Of a DNA stretch of 64,000 bases, positions 8,764 through 17,584 are shown in pieces (position 1 is the first letter of the stretch; each line of letters begins with the position of its first letter). A model generated the notes under the pieces. The model did not search any database. It saw nothing but the letters and a program-made list of their open reading frames with translations, and was not told where the DNA came from. The DNA comes from Pararobbsia alpina (GTDB taxonomy: Bacteria; Pseudomonadota; Gammaproteobacteria; Burkholderiales; Burkholderiaceae): NCBI RefSeq assembly GCF_902859895.1, contig NZ_CADIKM010000011.1:62001-126000 (forward strand), in the 5' to 3' direction. A program made the position numbers and the translations under genes.

Positions 8764-10509
8764 CTAACTCAGAATCATCACGACCACCATGCCCCAGATA
8801 GTCAGGAGCGTGTTGCCGACTGCGTAGGTCACGGTGTATCCCAGTCCCGGGATCTGACTCTTCGCAGAGTCACAGATCATCCCCAATGCCGCCGTCGTGG
8901 TTCTCGCTCCGGCACACACGCCCAGCAGGATGGCGGGATGGAAGCGGAACACATAGCGCGCGATGAACATGCCAAGGATCAGTGGAATGGTGGTGGCGAA
9001 GATGCCCCACAAGAACAGGCTGACACCGAGGTTCTGCAGGCCGGCAACGAAGCCGGGTCCCGCGGTGAGGCCGACCACGGCGATGAACACATTGAGTCCG
9101 ACCGAGTTCATGAACCAGACCGTAGGCTCCGGGATACGGCCGAAGGTGGGGTGTATCGCCCGCAGCCAGCCAAACACGATGCCCGCTATCAGTGCGCCAC
9201 CGGCAGTCGACAGCGTGATCGGAATGCCGGCGACATGGATGACGATGGCGCCCACCATCGCGCCAACGGTAATTGCCAGGCTGACGAACGCCACGTCTGT
9301 CAGGTTGGTCGGTCGATCCAGTACACCGAGCACTTTCGCGGCGGCGCTCGTGTCCTGCGTGCGTCCGACGATCGTTATCGTGTCGCCCCGTTGCAGCTTT
9401 GTGCTTGGCAAAATGGGAATCTGCGTTTCCGTGGGGCCTCGCTTGATCTTCCTGAGAAAGACGCCTCGCGCAAGCGGCAAGCCGGCGAGTTCCTGCAAGG
9501 TCTTTCCCTCCACTTCCTTGCTGGTCACATACACGTCCACCCCTTCTACCGGTACTGCCAGCAGTTCCGGGTCGTCGACTTCCACCGCTCTCCCCTTGCG
9601 GACCGGGACGAACGAGTCACCGCCGTTGCCGGAAGTCGTGCCCCCTGCCCCGAGCGCCGAAAGCAGCTGCTCGCGGGGGCCGGCTACCGCAACCAGATCA
9701 TCAGACTGCAGCACGAAATCCAGGCTTGCCTCGTGGATAACGCCCCCGCGCCTGATGCGCTCAATAAACAGCCGCGTCCCTTCGGGCCGAAGTGCTTCAA
9801 CCTGGCTCACCGTCTTGCCGCACACGACGCTTTCTGGCTGAACCCGATAGGCGCGCAGCTCATACCGGTGCCAGGCCTGGCCCACACCACCCAGTTCCGT
9901 GGTACCGCCCAGACTGGCCTCGTACTCCTTGCATGCTGCGACCAGGTCGATGCGCAGCAGCTTCGGTCCGATCGTCGCAAGGATCACCGCCGAGCCTATC
10001 GTGCCGAAGATATACGACACGGCATAGGCGGTGGGCATCGCATCCAGCAAGGCCTTGGCCTGCTCGGGGGGCAGCGCGAGCCGGTTGATGGCGTCTGTCG
10101 CCAGTCCCATCGAGGCCGAAATCGTCTGCGAGCCGGCAAAGAGTCCCGCGGCCGATCCTATGTCATAGCCTGCCAGCTTCGCCGCGACAATCGGGGCGGC
10201 CAAACACAGCAGACATTGAACGACAGCAAACAGTGCCTGTGGCAGGCCGTCTTTCGCGATACCACGCACAAACTGTGGGCCGACCCCGTAGCCCACGGCG
10301 AACAGGAACATCAGGAAGAAAACCGATTTGACATTGGGCGAAACCGTGATGTGAAGCTGCCCGATCGCAATGGCCACCAACAGGGTTGCCGTCACGGCAC
10401 CCAGACTGAAACCCTTGAAGCTCTTCCCGCCAACCCAGTAGCCGATGCCAAGAGACAGAAATATTGCAATCTCGGGATACTGCCGTAATGTGTCTGCTAG
10501 CCAGGACAT
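8764..10509 (-). CDS. aspT: Aspartate:alanine antiporter
   Basis: A 581-residue AAEx-family membrane protein. About five hydrophobic helices at the N terminus and five at the C terminus flank a hydrophilic centre (~residues 210-370). That centre carries two RCK_C/TrkA-C-like modules (around [17 protein letters not shown] and [20 protein letters not shown]). This is the AspT layout. The protein exchanges external aspartate for internal alanine; with AspD this exports a charge-bearing product and removes a proton. It is the first gene of the aspT-aspD-gadB unit. The 430-base upstream region to the DUF2252 gene contains dyad site B. Confidence 0.92.
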   Translation of the reverse strand: MSWLADTLRQYPEIAIFLSLGIGYWVGGKSFKGFSLGAVTATLLVAIAIGQLHITVSPNVKSVFFLMFLFAVGYGVGPQFVRGIAKDGLPQALFAVVQCLLCLAAPIVAAKLAGYDIGSAAGLFAGSQTISASMGLATDAINRLALPPEQAKALLDAMPTAYAVSYIFGTIGSAVILATIGPKLLRIDLVAACKEYEASLGGTTELGGVGQAWHRYELRAYRVQPESVVCGKTVSQVEALRPEGTRLFIERIRRGGVIHEASLDFVLQSDDLVAVAGPREQLLSALGAGGTTSGNGGDSFVPVRKGRAVEVDDPELLAVPVEGVDVYVTSKEVEGKTLQELAGLPLARGVFLRKIKRGPTETQIPILPSTKLQRGDTITIVGRTQDTSAAAKVLGVLDRPTNLTDVAFVSLAITVGAMVGAIVIHVAGIPITLSTAGGALIAGIVFGWLRAIHPTFGRIPEPTVWFMNSVGLNVFIAVVGLTAGPGFVAGLQNLGVSLFLWGIFATTIPLILGMFIARYVFRFHPAILLGVCAGARTTTAALGMICDSAKSQIPGLGYTVTYAVGNTLLTIWGMVVVMILS

Positions 10510-10737
10510 GGTAGCCCTCGTCTGTGGTTACCCCCGATCACACAGAATGTGAGAGGTATCTGTAAATGAATCATTAACTCACTTTATTTTTCGGCGCCGT
10601 ATGAAGGAATACGAAACCTTGTCCGGATGAGACTGGCGTGTGTCACCTGGCGGCAATCCTTCGCTTTTTCGTTGACCAGACTCGACAGCCGATGGATATG
10701 CATGCTCAAAGGATGGCTTACGACTTGTCACGCGACA

Positions 10738-10755
10738 ATAGGACTTTGGTCCGAT
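10738..10755. promoter_or_regulatory. Dyad site B of the ATTGGAC-N4-GTCCAAT family
   Basis: Sequence ATAGGAC-TTTG-GTCCGAT; each half has one mismatch to the consensus. It lies between the divergent aspT (start 10509) and DUF2252 (start 10940) genes, about 185 bases from the latter. Nothing else was recognised in this 430-base interval. Confidence 0.55.
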
Positions 10756-10939
10756 AGATCCAGAGCGAACGCCTCGACCTTTATCACTCGCGCGAGACGC
10801 GGCGATGAAGACAACATTCCGGCAGATCGCCGCCTACACTACTCGATGACGAATCTGGCATTGTCGTTCGGGCGAACCATCCGCCGCTCGGTTCGGGACG
10901 CGTCGGTCCGCGCCGTACGAAGGGACCAAGGGGATCGGT

Positions 10940-12361
10940 ATGGACAAGACAGTTTCGCGGAAGCACCCGGGCGCTGCGCCCGGAACCGTGATTCCGAAGT
11001 TATCCGCTGACGAACGTGCTGCCAAAGGGCGAGCGCTCCGCGACCAAGTGCCGCGTACGTCCCACGCCGGATGGAAGCCGCGGGAGGATCGCCGCGATCC
11101 GGTCGAACTCATCTGCGAGGCGAATGCGGGCCGTATGCTCCAGTTGATCCCCATCCGCCTCGGACGCATGTCGGCGTCACCCTTCGCGTTCTACCGTGGT
11201 TCGGCCTCGCTGATGGCGGCGGACCTCGCGACGACGCCCACGAGCGGAATTCGTGTGCAGGCGTGCGGCGACGCCCACCTGATGAATTTCGGCGGGTTCG
11301 CCACGCCGGAGCGCAATGTGATCTTCGACATCAACGATCTGGATGAGACATTGCCGGCACCTTTTGAATGGGACCTGAAGCGGCTTGCTGCGAGTGTCGT
11401 GATTGCGGCGCAACACCTGGAGCTTCCGCGCAGCGACGCCGGACGTGTGGCCACTGACCTCGTGCGCGAATACCGCGAACGGATGGTCGACTACGCATCG
11501 ATGCGCGTGCTCGAGGTCTGGTACGACAGGATCGATATCCAAAAATACGAGGATCGGTCTGCCGATCCTGTCGTCATGGCGGAGATGCGCAGGCGGATAG
11601 CGGAACGGATCGAAGCGGAAAAGCGCAAAACGGCACCTGAGCATGTGTATCCAAAGTTCGTCTCCGACGAAGGAATACGGCCCAGAATCAAGGACGAGCC
11701 CCCGCTGATTTTCCACCCGACTCCGGACCTGGCTCCCGGACTTGAGTCGGGTTATTCGGAAGCCCTCGCCGTGTATCGCGAGAGCCTGCCCGAACATATC
11801 CGGACGCTGTTTGACCGCTTCCACCTGGCCGACCTCGCAATCAAGGTCGTCGGCGTGGGAAGCGTCGGGACGATGTGCGGCGTGGGCCTGTTCATGGCCT
11901 CGGACAACGATCCGCTATTCCTTCAAGTGAAGGAGGCTCGGGCCTCGGTTCTCGAGCCGTATGCCGGAAAGAGCCTGCATCCGAATCATGGCCAGCGCGT
12001 CGTCGTGGGCCAACGCATGATGCAGTCCGCGAGCGACGTGTTTCTCGGATGGACCCGCGGCATGAACGGCCGCGATTTCTACGTTCGTCAGCTTCGCGAC
12101 ATGAAGATGTCCGCGATCATCGAGGACTGGGATACGGGACTGTTACGACAATACGCGAGGATGTGCGCGCATGCGCTGGCTCGCGCCCATGCCCGCTCCG
12201 GTGATGCTCCGATGATTGCCGGCTATATGGGTTCCGGGCAGACCTTCGACGATGCGGTCGGCGAATTCGCGACTGAATACAGTTCTCAGAACCGGAGCGA
12301 CTATCGGGCATTCATCAGGGCGATCAGGGAAGGTCGGATCGAGGCACAAGCCGATGGCTGA
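10940..12361 (+). CDS. DUF2252 domain-containing protein
   Basis: A 473-residue soluble protein covering the full DUF2252 domain. Recognisable signatures are FYRGSASLMAADL (~residues 76-88), QACGDAHLMNFGGF (~105-118), DINDLDETLPAPFEWDLKRL (~125-145) and VVGQRMMQSASDVFLGW near residue 360. The GDxHxxNF-like and D-DxDE motifs recall kinase-like (aminoglycoside phosphotransferase-type) folds, and DUF2252 has been linked to that fold. No substrate can be named. It is followed at 92 bases by a SulP transporter gene in the same direction. Dyad site B lies upstream. Confidence 0.85.
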   Translation: MDKTVSRKHPGAAPGTVIPKLSADERAAKGRALRDQVPRTSHAGWKPREDRRDPVELICEANAGRMLQLIPIRLGRMSASPFAFYRGSASLMAADLATTPTSGIRVQACGDAHLMNFGGFATPERNVIFDINDLDETLPAPFEWDLKRLAASVVIAAQHLELPRSDAGRVATDLVREYRERMVDYASMRVLEVWYDRIDIQKYEDRSADPVVMAEMRRRIAERIEAEKRKTAPEHVYPKFVSDEGIRPRIKDEPPLIFHPTPDLAPGLESGYSEALAVYRESLPEHIRTLFDRFHLADLAIKVVGVGSVGTMCGVGLFMASDNDPLFLQVKEARASVLEPYAGKSLHPNHGQRVVVGQRMMQSASDVFLGWTRGMNGRDFYVRQLRDMKMSAIIEDWDTGLLRQYARMCAHALARAHARSGDAPMIAGYMGSGQTFDDAVGEFATEYSSQNRSDYRAFIRAIREGRIEAQADG

Positions 12362-12453
12362 AAGTCCATCGTACGCCGTCACATAAGCACGGGTGCGAGA
12401 AGCTGGCCCCTCCGGCCGATGGCCCCCATCCTTTCACGCGTTCCATCAGACAC

Positions 12454-14223
12454 ATGTCATCCGATCGGCCAACCCCTGAAGGCAGGCAAGCGGCAAACAC
12501 GGCGCCGGGATGGTTCCGCTGGCTGCCGGGCCTGGGGATGCTCAAGACGTATCAAGCCAGTTGGCTGCCAAAGGATCTGGCTGCCGGCCTGGTATTGACC
12601 ACCATGCTGGTACCCGTCGGCATTGCCTATGCAGAGGCATCGGGAGTGCCCGGCGTCTATGGCCTCTACGCGACGATCGTTCCGCTGCTCGCCTATGCCA
12701 TTTTTGGTCCCAGCCGAATTCTCGTCCTGGGTCCGGACTCCGCACTTGCAGCACCGATACTTGCCATCGTCGTACAAGTCGCGAGCAACGATCCATCGCG
12801 TGCTATTGCTGTGGCCAGCATGATGGCGATTGTTTCCGGCCTGTTCTGTATCGTGATGGGACTATTGCGACTCGGCTTTATTACGGAACTGTTGTCCAAG
12901 CCGATTCGCTACGGCTATATGAATGGAATCGCGTTAGCCGTCCTGATCAGCCAGTTGCCCAAGCTCTTCGCTATTTCGATTGACGAGCAGGGACCGCTGC
13001 GAGACCTCCTGAGTCTCGTCAATGCCATTGCTGACGGGAAAGCCAACTGGTACAGCTTCGCGGTGGGCGCGGGGAGTCTTGTACTGATCCTGTTGCTCAA
13101 GCGATTCGAGAAGCTGCCATCTATCCTGATCGCGGTCGTCCTGGCGACGCTGTGCGTCACCGTGTTCAACCTGGATAGCGTTGGCGTGAAAGTGCTCGGA
13201 AAGATTCCGCAGGGCCTGCCAACTTTTGCGTTGCCATGGGCGAGTGATGCTGATCTGGTGAAGATACTGCTCGGTGGCTGCGCGGTCGCACTGATATCGT
13301 TCGCGGACACCAGCGTGCTGTCGCGAACCTTCGCGGCACGTTTTCATAGTCGCGTCGATCCTAACCAGGAGATGGTAGGTTTGGGGGCGGCCAACCTGGC
13401 GGCAGGGTTCTTTCAGGGCTTCCCGATCAGCAGCAGCTCCTCGCGAACACCCGTGGCCGAAGCAGCAGGTGCGAAGACGCAATTGACGGGCGTGGTCGGC
13501 GCGTTGGCGGTGGCGACCCTTCTGATGGCAGCGCCGAATCTGATGCGGTATCTGCCCAATAGTGCATTGGCTGCCGTCGTCATAGCCGCGGCCCTCGGCC
13601 TGTTTGAAATCGCGGACCTCAAGCGCATCTATCGCATCCAGCAATGGGAGTTCTGGCTCTCGCTCGCCTGCTTCGCCGGTGTCGCGGTTTTCGGCGCGAT
13701 TCCGGGCATCGGCATGGCGGTGGCGATCGCGATCATCGAATTTCTGTGGGACGGCTGGCGGCCTCATTTCGCCGTTCTCGGTCGCGTCGAAGGTTTGCGC
13801 GGATATCACGACATCAAGCGCTATCCGCACGCCACGAGAATCCCGGGGCTCCTGCTGTTTCGCTGGGATGCCCCTCTATTCTTCGCCAACGCCGAACTCT
13901 TCCAGGAGCGCCTACTGGAAGCCGTGGAGGAATCGCCATCGCCCGTAAAGTGGGTGGTGGTCGCGGCCGAACCCGTGACCAGCGTGGACGTTACGTCCGC
14001 CGACATGTTGCGGGAGCTGAGCCGCATACTGAATGAGCGCAGCATCGCGTTTCATTTCGCCGAAATGAAGGATCCCGTGCGCGACAAGCTCAGACGTTTT
14101 GGGCTGATCGACGTCATCGGCGATGAGCGCTTCCATCCTACCGTGGGAAGTGCAGTCGATGACTACCTCGACAAATATGGCAGTGCATCCGAAGAGGCTC
14201 TCCCCCACGGACAGCGGTCGTGA
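12454..14223 (+). CDS. SulP family anion transporter with STAS domain (second copy)
   Basis: A 589-residue inner-membrane transporter: SulP core (residues ~35-440, with ASGVPGVYGLYATIVPLLAY in the first helices and a central ISSSSSRTPVAEAAGAKTQL) plus a C-terminal STAS domain (~455-570, LLLFRWDAPLFFANAELFQE). This long type differs clearly from the SulP at 939, so they are not recent duplicates. Substrate unknown; bicarbonate or sulfate are the usual options. The gene probably shares transcription with the DUF2252 gene and ends convergently with the barrel-protein gene at 14241. Confidence 0.9.
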   Translation: MSSDRPTPEGRQAANTAPGWFRWLPGLGMLKTYQASWLPKDLAAGLVLTTMLVPVGIAYAEASGVPGVYGLYATIVPLLAYAIFGPSRILVLGPDSALAAPILAIVVQVASNDPSRAIAVASMMAIVSGLFCIVMGLLRLGFITELLSKPIRYGYMNGIALAVLISQLPKLFAISIDEQGPLRDLLSLVNAIADGKANWYSFAVGAGSLVLILLLKRFEKLPSILIAVVLATLCVTVFNLDSVGVKVLGKIPQGLPTFALPWASDADLVKILLGGCAVALISFADTSVLSRTFAARFHSRVDPNQEMVGLGAANLAAGFFQGFPISSSSSRTPVAEAAGAKTQLTGVVGALAVATLLMAAPNLMRYLPNSALAAVVIAAALGLFEIADLKRIYRIQQWEFWLSLACFAGVAVFGAIPGIGMAVAIAIIEFLWDGWRPHFAVLGRVEGLRGYHDIKRYPHATRIPGLLLFRWDAPLFFANAELFQERLLEAVEESPSPVKWVVVAAEPVTSVDVTSADMLRELSRILNERSIAFHFAEMKDPVRDKLRRFGLIDVIGDERFHPTVGSAVDDYLDKYGSASEEALPHGQRS

Positions 14224-14240
14224 TCGACCTTTCCCTGGAC

Positions 14241-15299
14241 TCAAAAACTCACGGCAAATCCAAACGACACACCGTGCACATTGTGTCCAAAGACGTATCT
14301 CATGACTGCACGCGTGCGGGTGATGACGATGGGATAGGTGCTGCTATCCAGTTCCAGACCTACGCCCAACGACGTGAGATCGTTGAAACCGAGTACCCCC
14401 GCGCTGTCACCGAAGTAACGGGAGTAGGCGAATTCCAGCACATAGCGGATCGGCCGGTCCAGGGCGTGCCAGCCTGTAGGCGCGCGCCAGCGCGTCCACA
14501 GGCTCACCTGCTGCGCCATGGCCGAACCCTGAACGGCGTCGGAAGAGCCACCGAAGCTGCGCAGGTAGATATCGGTCGCGCGCAATTCAGCGTCAATTTC
14601 GTATGCTTCGCGGTAGTGTTCATAGTCGAGCATCAGCGAGCCACCATAGCCATATGCGTCCAGCGACCCGTTCTCGAGGAACTGGAGGTCGCTGTCCGTC
14701 ACACGGTTGATGATCGACTGCCCTACTTTCAGATCGCTCGAAACGCGTCCGATCGTACCGTTGAGAATCGGACGGAACACGAGTTCATCGGTGACCCGGA
14801 AATCCCAGCCGATACCGACCGTGCCACTCAAGGTGTTCCATCGGGTCGGCAACGGACGCTGCTCGGCACCGTCCGTGGCAATGAACGTCGGGTCATAGCG
14901 GCTATAGGCAAGCGTGCCCTCAACATATAACGGAAAGGACTTGCTGAGTGCGAATCCGCCTCCCAGTTGCGACTGACCGAAGGCTGGGTTGTCGGTGGCA
15001 CCATTGTTGATCGAGAGCGAACTGGTGGTGACATCGGGGACTGTCGTGTAGGTCATGACAGCAAGCACAGCGTCGGCGTGCTGCTTCACGTTGCCGCCGA
15101 CAATGGTGCGGCTCGACAGTTGACCCGGTGTTCCCTGGGCGTGAGCCTGAAACGGCAACGAGGTAAGGAGCAGACCCACACTCATCCCCCAACAGAATGT
15201 GCAACGCCACCGCTGCCGCCGGAGGGTGGTCCTCTCCTGGAGTCCTCGCCGATCGCCGTGTCGACTGCAAGCCGACTCAATGGTCCGAAGCCGCATCAT
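14241..15299 (-). CDS. Solitary outer-membrane autotransporter-type beta-barrel protein
   Basis: A 352-residue protein. After an Arg-rich N terminus there is a hydrophobic signal core (MSVGLLLTSLPFQAHAQG, ~residues 39-56). The rest is a series of alternating amphipathic strands, including GGGFALSKSFPLYVEGTLAY and YVLEFAYSRYF, and the chain ends in Phe (SFGFAVSF), as outer-membrane barrels do. There is no passenger domain, matching the solitary autotransporter-barrel family (Omp_AT). AGGAG precedes two adjacent ATGs (15299 and 15296); either could be used. The Arg/Cys-rich pre-signal stretch is unusual, so a later start is possible. Confidence 0.7.
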   Translation of the reverse strand: MMRLRTIESACSRHGDRRGLQERTTLRRQRWRCTFCWGMSVGLLLTSLPFQAHAQGTPGQLSSRTIVGGNVKQHADAVLAVMTYTTVPDVTTSSLSINNGATDNPAFGQSQLGGGFALSKSFPLYVEGTLAYSRYDPTFIATDGAEQRPLPTRWNTLSGTVGIGWDFRVTDELVFRPILNGTIGRVSSDLKVGQSIINRVTDSDLQFLENGSLDAYGYGGSLMLDYEHYREAYEIDAELRATDIYLRSFGGSSDAVQGSAMAQQVSLWTRWRAPTGWHALDRPIRYVLEFAYSRYFGDSAGVLGFNDLTSLGVGLELDSSTYPIVITRTRAVMRYVFGHNVHGVSFGFAVSF

Positions 15300-15418
15300 T
15301 CGCTCCTGTCAATTGACGCGTAGGTTGCTTCCCAGGTTGATGACCGACATCCGACTGGCGTCGCCCGTCACATTTCCGGTCGTCCAGACCAGAATGTGCT
15401 GGACCACTTAGACATCTC

Positions 15419-15451
15419 ATGACGTTGCACAACGAGTGTGTGCGACGTCAT
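15419..15451 (-). terminator. Hairpin at the end of the efflux operon
   Basis: A 13-base stem (15419-15431 with 15439-15451, one mismatch) with a 7-base loop spans the DUF2955 stop codon. No T-run follows on the minus strand, so it may be an RNA-stability element or a weak terminator rather than a classical intrinsic one. Confidence 0.3.
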
Positions 15452-16461
15452 CGTACGCGTTGCCGGTTCTCAAAAATCTGGAGCATCAGACACGCGTAGA
15501 CCGTGACCGCCAGAAAGAGCCCCATTCGCACTGCAAACGCCCTGTAGACATCCTTCCCCGCCACACTGTCCTGTACGGATTGGCCCAGCAGGATAATCAT
15601 CGTGACGAGGCTGTTGAGCCAGAAGCCGGGCGAATATCGGCTCGGGCTGATGCCATACAACTTGCGCCCGACCAGCAAGCCGAATAGCAGCATCCACAAA
15701 AAGAACATCCACAGATCCACGAAGAACCTGAGTGCAAACCAGAACACAATGGCGAGCAAACCGCCGAGCAACGTAGAGCCGAGCAGCTCGCGCGCCGCAC
15801 CCCGGGCCGTCGTTGCGCAGCTCTGTCTGCCGAGGCTCACGGATTTCATGATGATGGGCATGTAAGCAGCGGGGTCGCTCATGGCAAGCAGCCACGCGGG
15901 CATGACGACGAGCGCAGCGCGTAGCGCGATCCGGCTAGTCTGGTTATCCGGCATGATGCGGGCGGCAGGCTCCGGCCGTGCGCTCACGGGTTCGGGAAAC
16001 AGTCCGTGAGTCAATCCCGATACCAGCACGGCGAGCAACAGCCCCTTCACCAGCGCGCCGACGACGGTCACGGCCAACTGGAAGTCAGCCGTACCCGCTG
16101 CGGAAACCATCGTCAGCCCGGCCACCAGAAAGGTGGCGACCAGATTATTCCCGCTGCGCAAACCATAGCGAAAAGCGAGAAAGAGTGTGATACCGATCAG
16201 CAACACGCCGGCAACCGGGTAATAGCGAAGCACCGGGACGAGCAACAGGCCACTGCCCGTTGTCAACGCCACGACCAGCGTGAAAGCCAAGCCTGCCTTG
16301 AGCGACAACGGCCGGTTCTGCGTCGCGAGCAAGAAGACGGCAAACACCGGCGAGACGACCGGAATCGGCAGGTCCAGCGCAAAACTGACTGCGAGGCAAA
16401 GCGCCGTACCGACAGCAATGCGAAGCGCACGATAACTGAGGCGCTGGGAATCGGGTTGCAT
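15448..16461 (-). CDS. DUF2955 family inner-membrane protein of a tripartite efflux system
   Basis: A 337-residue membrane protein with two sets of closely spaced hydrophobic helices (~residues 12-155 and ~180-325) separated by a short soluble segment. The repeated-helix design with PVVSPVFAVFLLATQNRP and GRQSCATTARGAARELLGST matches the DUF2955/FUSC (AaeB-like) group, which pumps aromatic acids or drugs with an HlyD-type adaptor. It is the last gene of the NodT-HlyD-DUF2955 operon, starting 7 bases after the adaptor stop. Substrate unknown. Confidence 0.8.
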   Translation of the reverse strand: MQPDSQRLSYRALRIAVGTALCLAVSFALDLPIPVVSPVFAVFLLATQNRPLSLKAGLAFTLVVALTTGSGLLLVPVLRYYPVAGVLLIGITLFLAFRYGLRSGNNLVATFLVAGLTMVSAAGTADFQLAVTVVGALVKGLLLAVLVSGLTHGLFPEPVSARPEPAARIMPDNQTSRIALRAALVVMPAWLLAMSDPAAYMPIIMKSVSLGRQSCATTARGAARELLGSTLLGGLLAIVFWFALRFFVDLWMFFLWMLLFGLLVGRKLYGISPSRYSPGFWLNSLVTMIILLGQSVQDSVAGKDVYRAFAVRMGLFLAVTVYACLMLQIFENRQRVR

Positions 16462-16468
16462 GGTCGTC

Positions 16469-17584
16469 TCAGTAAAGATAGGAAAGCCAGCTCATCACAC
16501 GAAAGAAGATGCGGCCGAGTGGATTGAGCGGATTGCCCGGACCTGGAAATGCCATCACCTCGGCCTGCCCGCCTACACGAACGTTGCGAAGACGCGCACG
16601 CTCGCTTTGTTCAAACTCGACGATCACCGGAAAGCGTTGAGCGGGGCGCAGCCAGTCGCGGCTGTTCTGCACGCTCGGCAGACTGCCGGGCGGCGTGCTC
16701 TGGCCCACGCTCACGCCGTAGCCGATACTGCGGATCCGCCCTTCGAATATCTCGCCTGGCAGCGCGTCCAGGGCGATGGCCACGGGCGTGCCCGGCTGAA
16801 GGTGGCCAAGGTTGTTCTCGGTCATATCCGCGCTGACCCACACATCGCGGATCGCGATCAGCGTCATGACCGGGTTGCCCGCCGCCGCGAACTGGCCGAC
16901 TTCGGTGCGCAGATCCGTGACGACGCCCGCCGAGCGCGCCCTTGTCCGGGTATTCGCAAGATCGAGCTCCGCCTTTTCCAATGCAGCGGTGGCACTGCGC
17001 AACTGCGCATTCTCACTCTCGCTGCCGCCCTGTTGTTCGCGCGCGCGTACCACCTCGGCACGAGCTGCCGCAACCTGACTCTGTGCCTGTTCGCGCGTCG
17101 CACGCGCCACTTCGAGGCGCCGCAGCGAGACGGTGCCCTCATCTTCCCGGTACAACCTTTCGAGGCGTTCGCTGTCCTGGCGCGCCTTGAGTTCGTTCGC
17201 GATCGACGCGCGCAACGATGCGAGCGCCGAATCGATACCCGCTGTGCTCGCGCCGATCTGTCGGCGCGTCGACTCGAGATCGGCCCGCGTGCGATCGACG
17301 GCGATCCGGTACTGCTCGCCGTCCACCTCGAACAGCACATCACCTGCGTTGACATCCTGGTTGTTGTGCACGAGGACGCGAATCACGCGTCCCGATACTT
17401 CCGCGGCGACGGGCACGACATAGGCCTGCACCCGTCCCTGTTGCGTGTAAGGCGTAAAGCGATCGGCGAGCAAGTACCAGGTGAGGCTCACGATGATCAG
17501 GCCGACGACCCACTTCACCGCCTTGCCCGAAGGGTCGGCGGCAGACGATGGCGTGGCGGCGGAGGGATCGGGCGTGTCGCTCAT
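16469..17584 (-). CDS. HlyD-type membrane fusion protein (efflux adaptor)
   Basis: A 371-residue adaptor. It has a cytoplasmic Pro/Ala/Ser-rich start, one transmembrane helix (~residues 26-44, WVVGLIIVSLTWYLLAD), a lipoyl-like barrel half (VLVHNNQDVNAGDVLFEVD), a long coiled-coil hairpin (~95-200) and the returning lipoyl and beta-barrel part. This EmrA/AaeA-like protein would bridge the DUF2955 pump and the NodT outer-membrane channel across the periplasm. The start overlaps the NodT gene stop by 4 bases, indicating translational coupling. Confidence 0.9.
   Translation of the reverse strand: MSDTPDPSAATPSSAADPSGKAVKWVVGLIIVSLTWYLLADRFTPYTQQGRVQAYVVPVAAEVSGRVIRVLVHNNQDVNAGDVLFEVDGEQYRIAVDRTRADLESTRRQIGASTAGIDSALASLRASIANELKARQDSERLERLYREDEGTVSLRRLEVARATREQAQSQVAAARAEVVRAREQQGGSESENAQLRSATAALEKAELDLANTRTRARSAGVVTDLRTEVGQFAAAGNPVMTLIAIRDVWVSADMTENNLGHLQPGTPVAIALDALPGEIFEGRIRSIGYGVSVGQSTPPGSLPSVQNSRDWLRPAQRFPVIVEFEQSERARLRNVRVGGQAEVMAFPGPGNPLNPLGRIFFRVMSWLSYLY

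Noticed and set aside
10627-11010. Plus-strand frame of 127 codons overlapping the start of the DUF2252 gene
   Set aside because: No ribosome site and Arg/Ser-rich out-of-frame translation; it overlaps the DUF2252 coding region in another frame.
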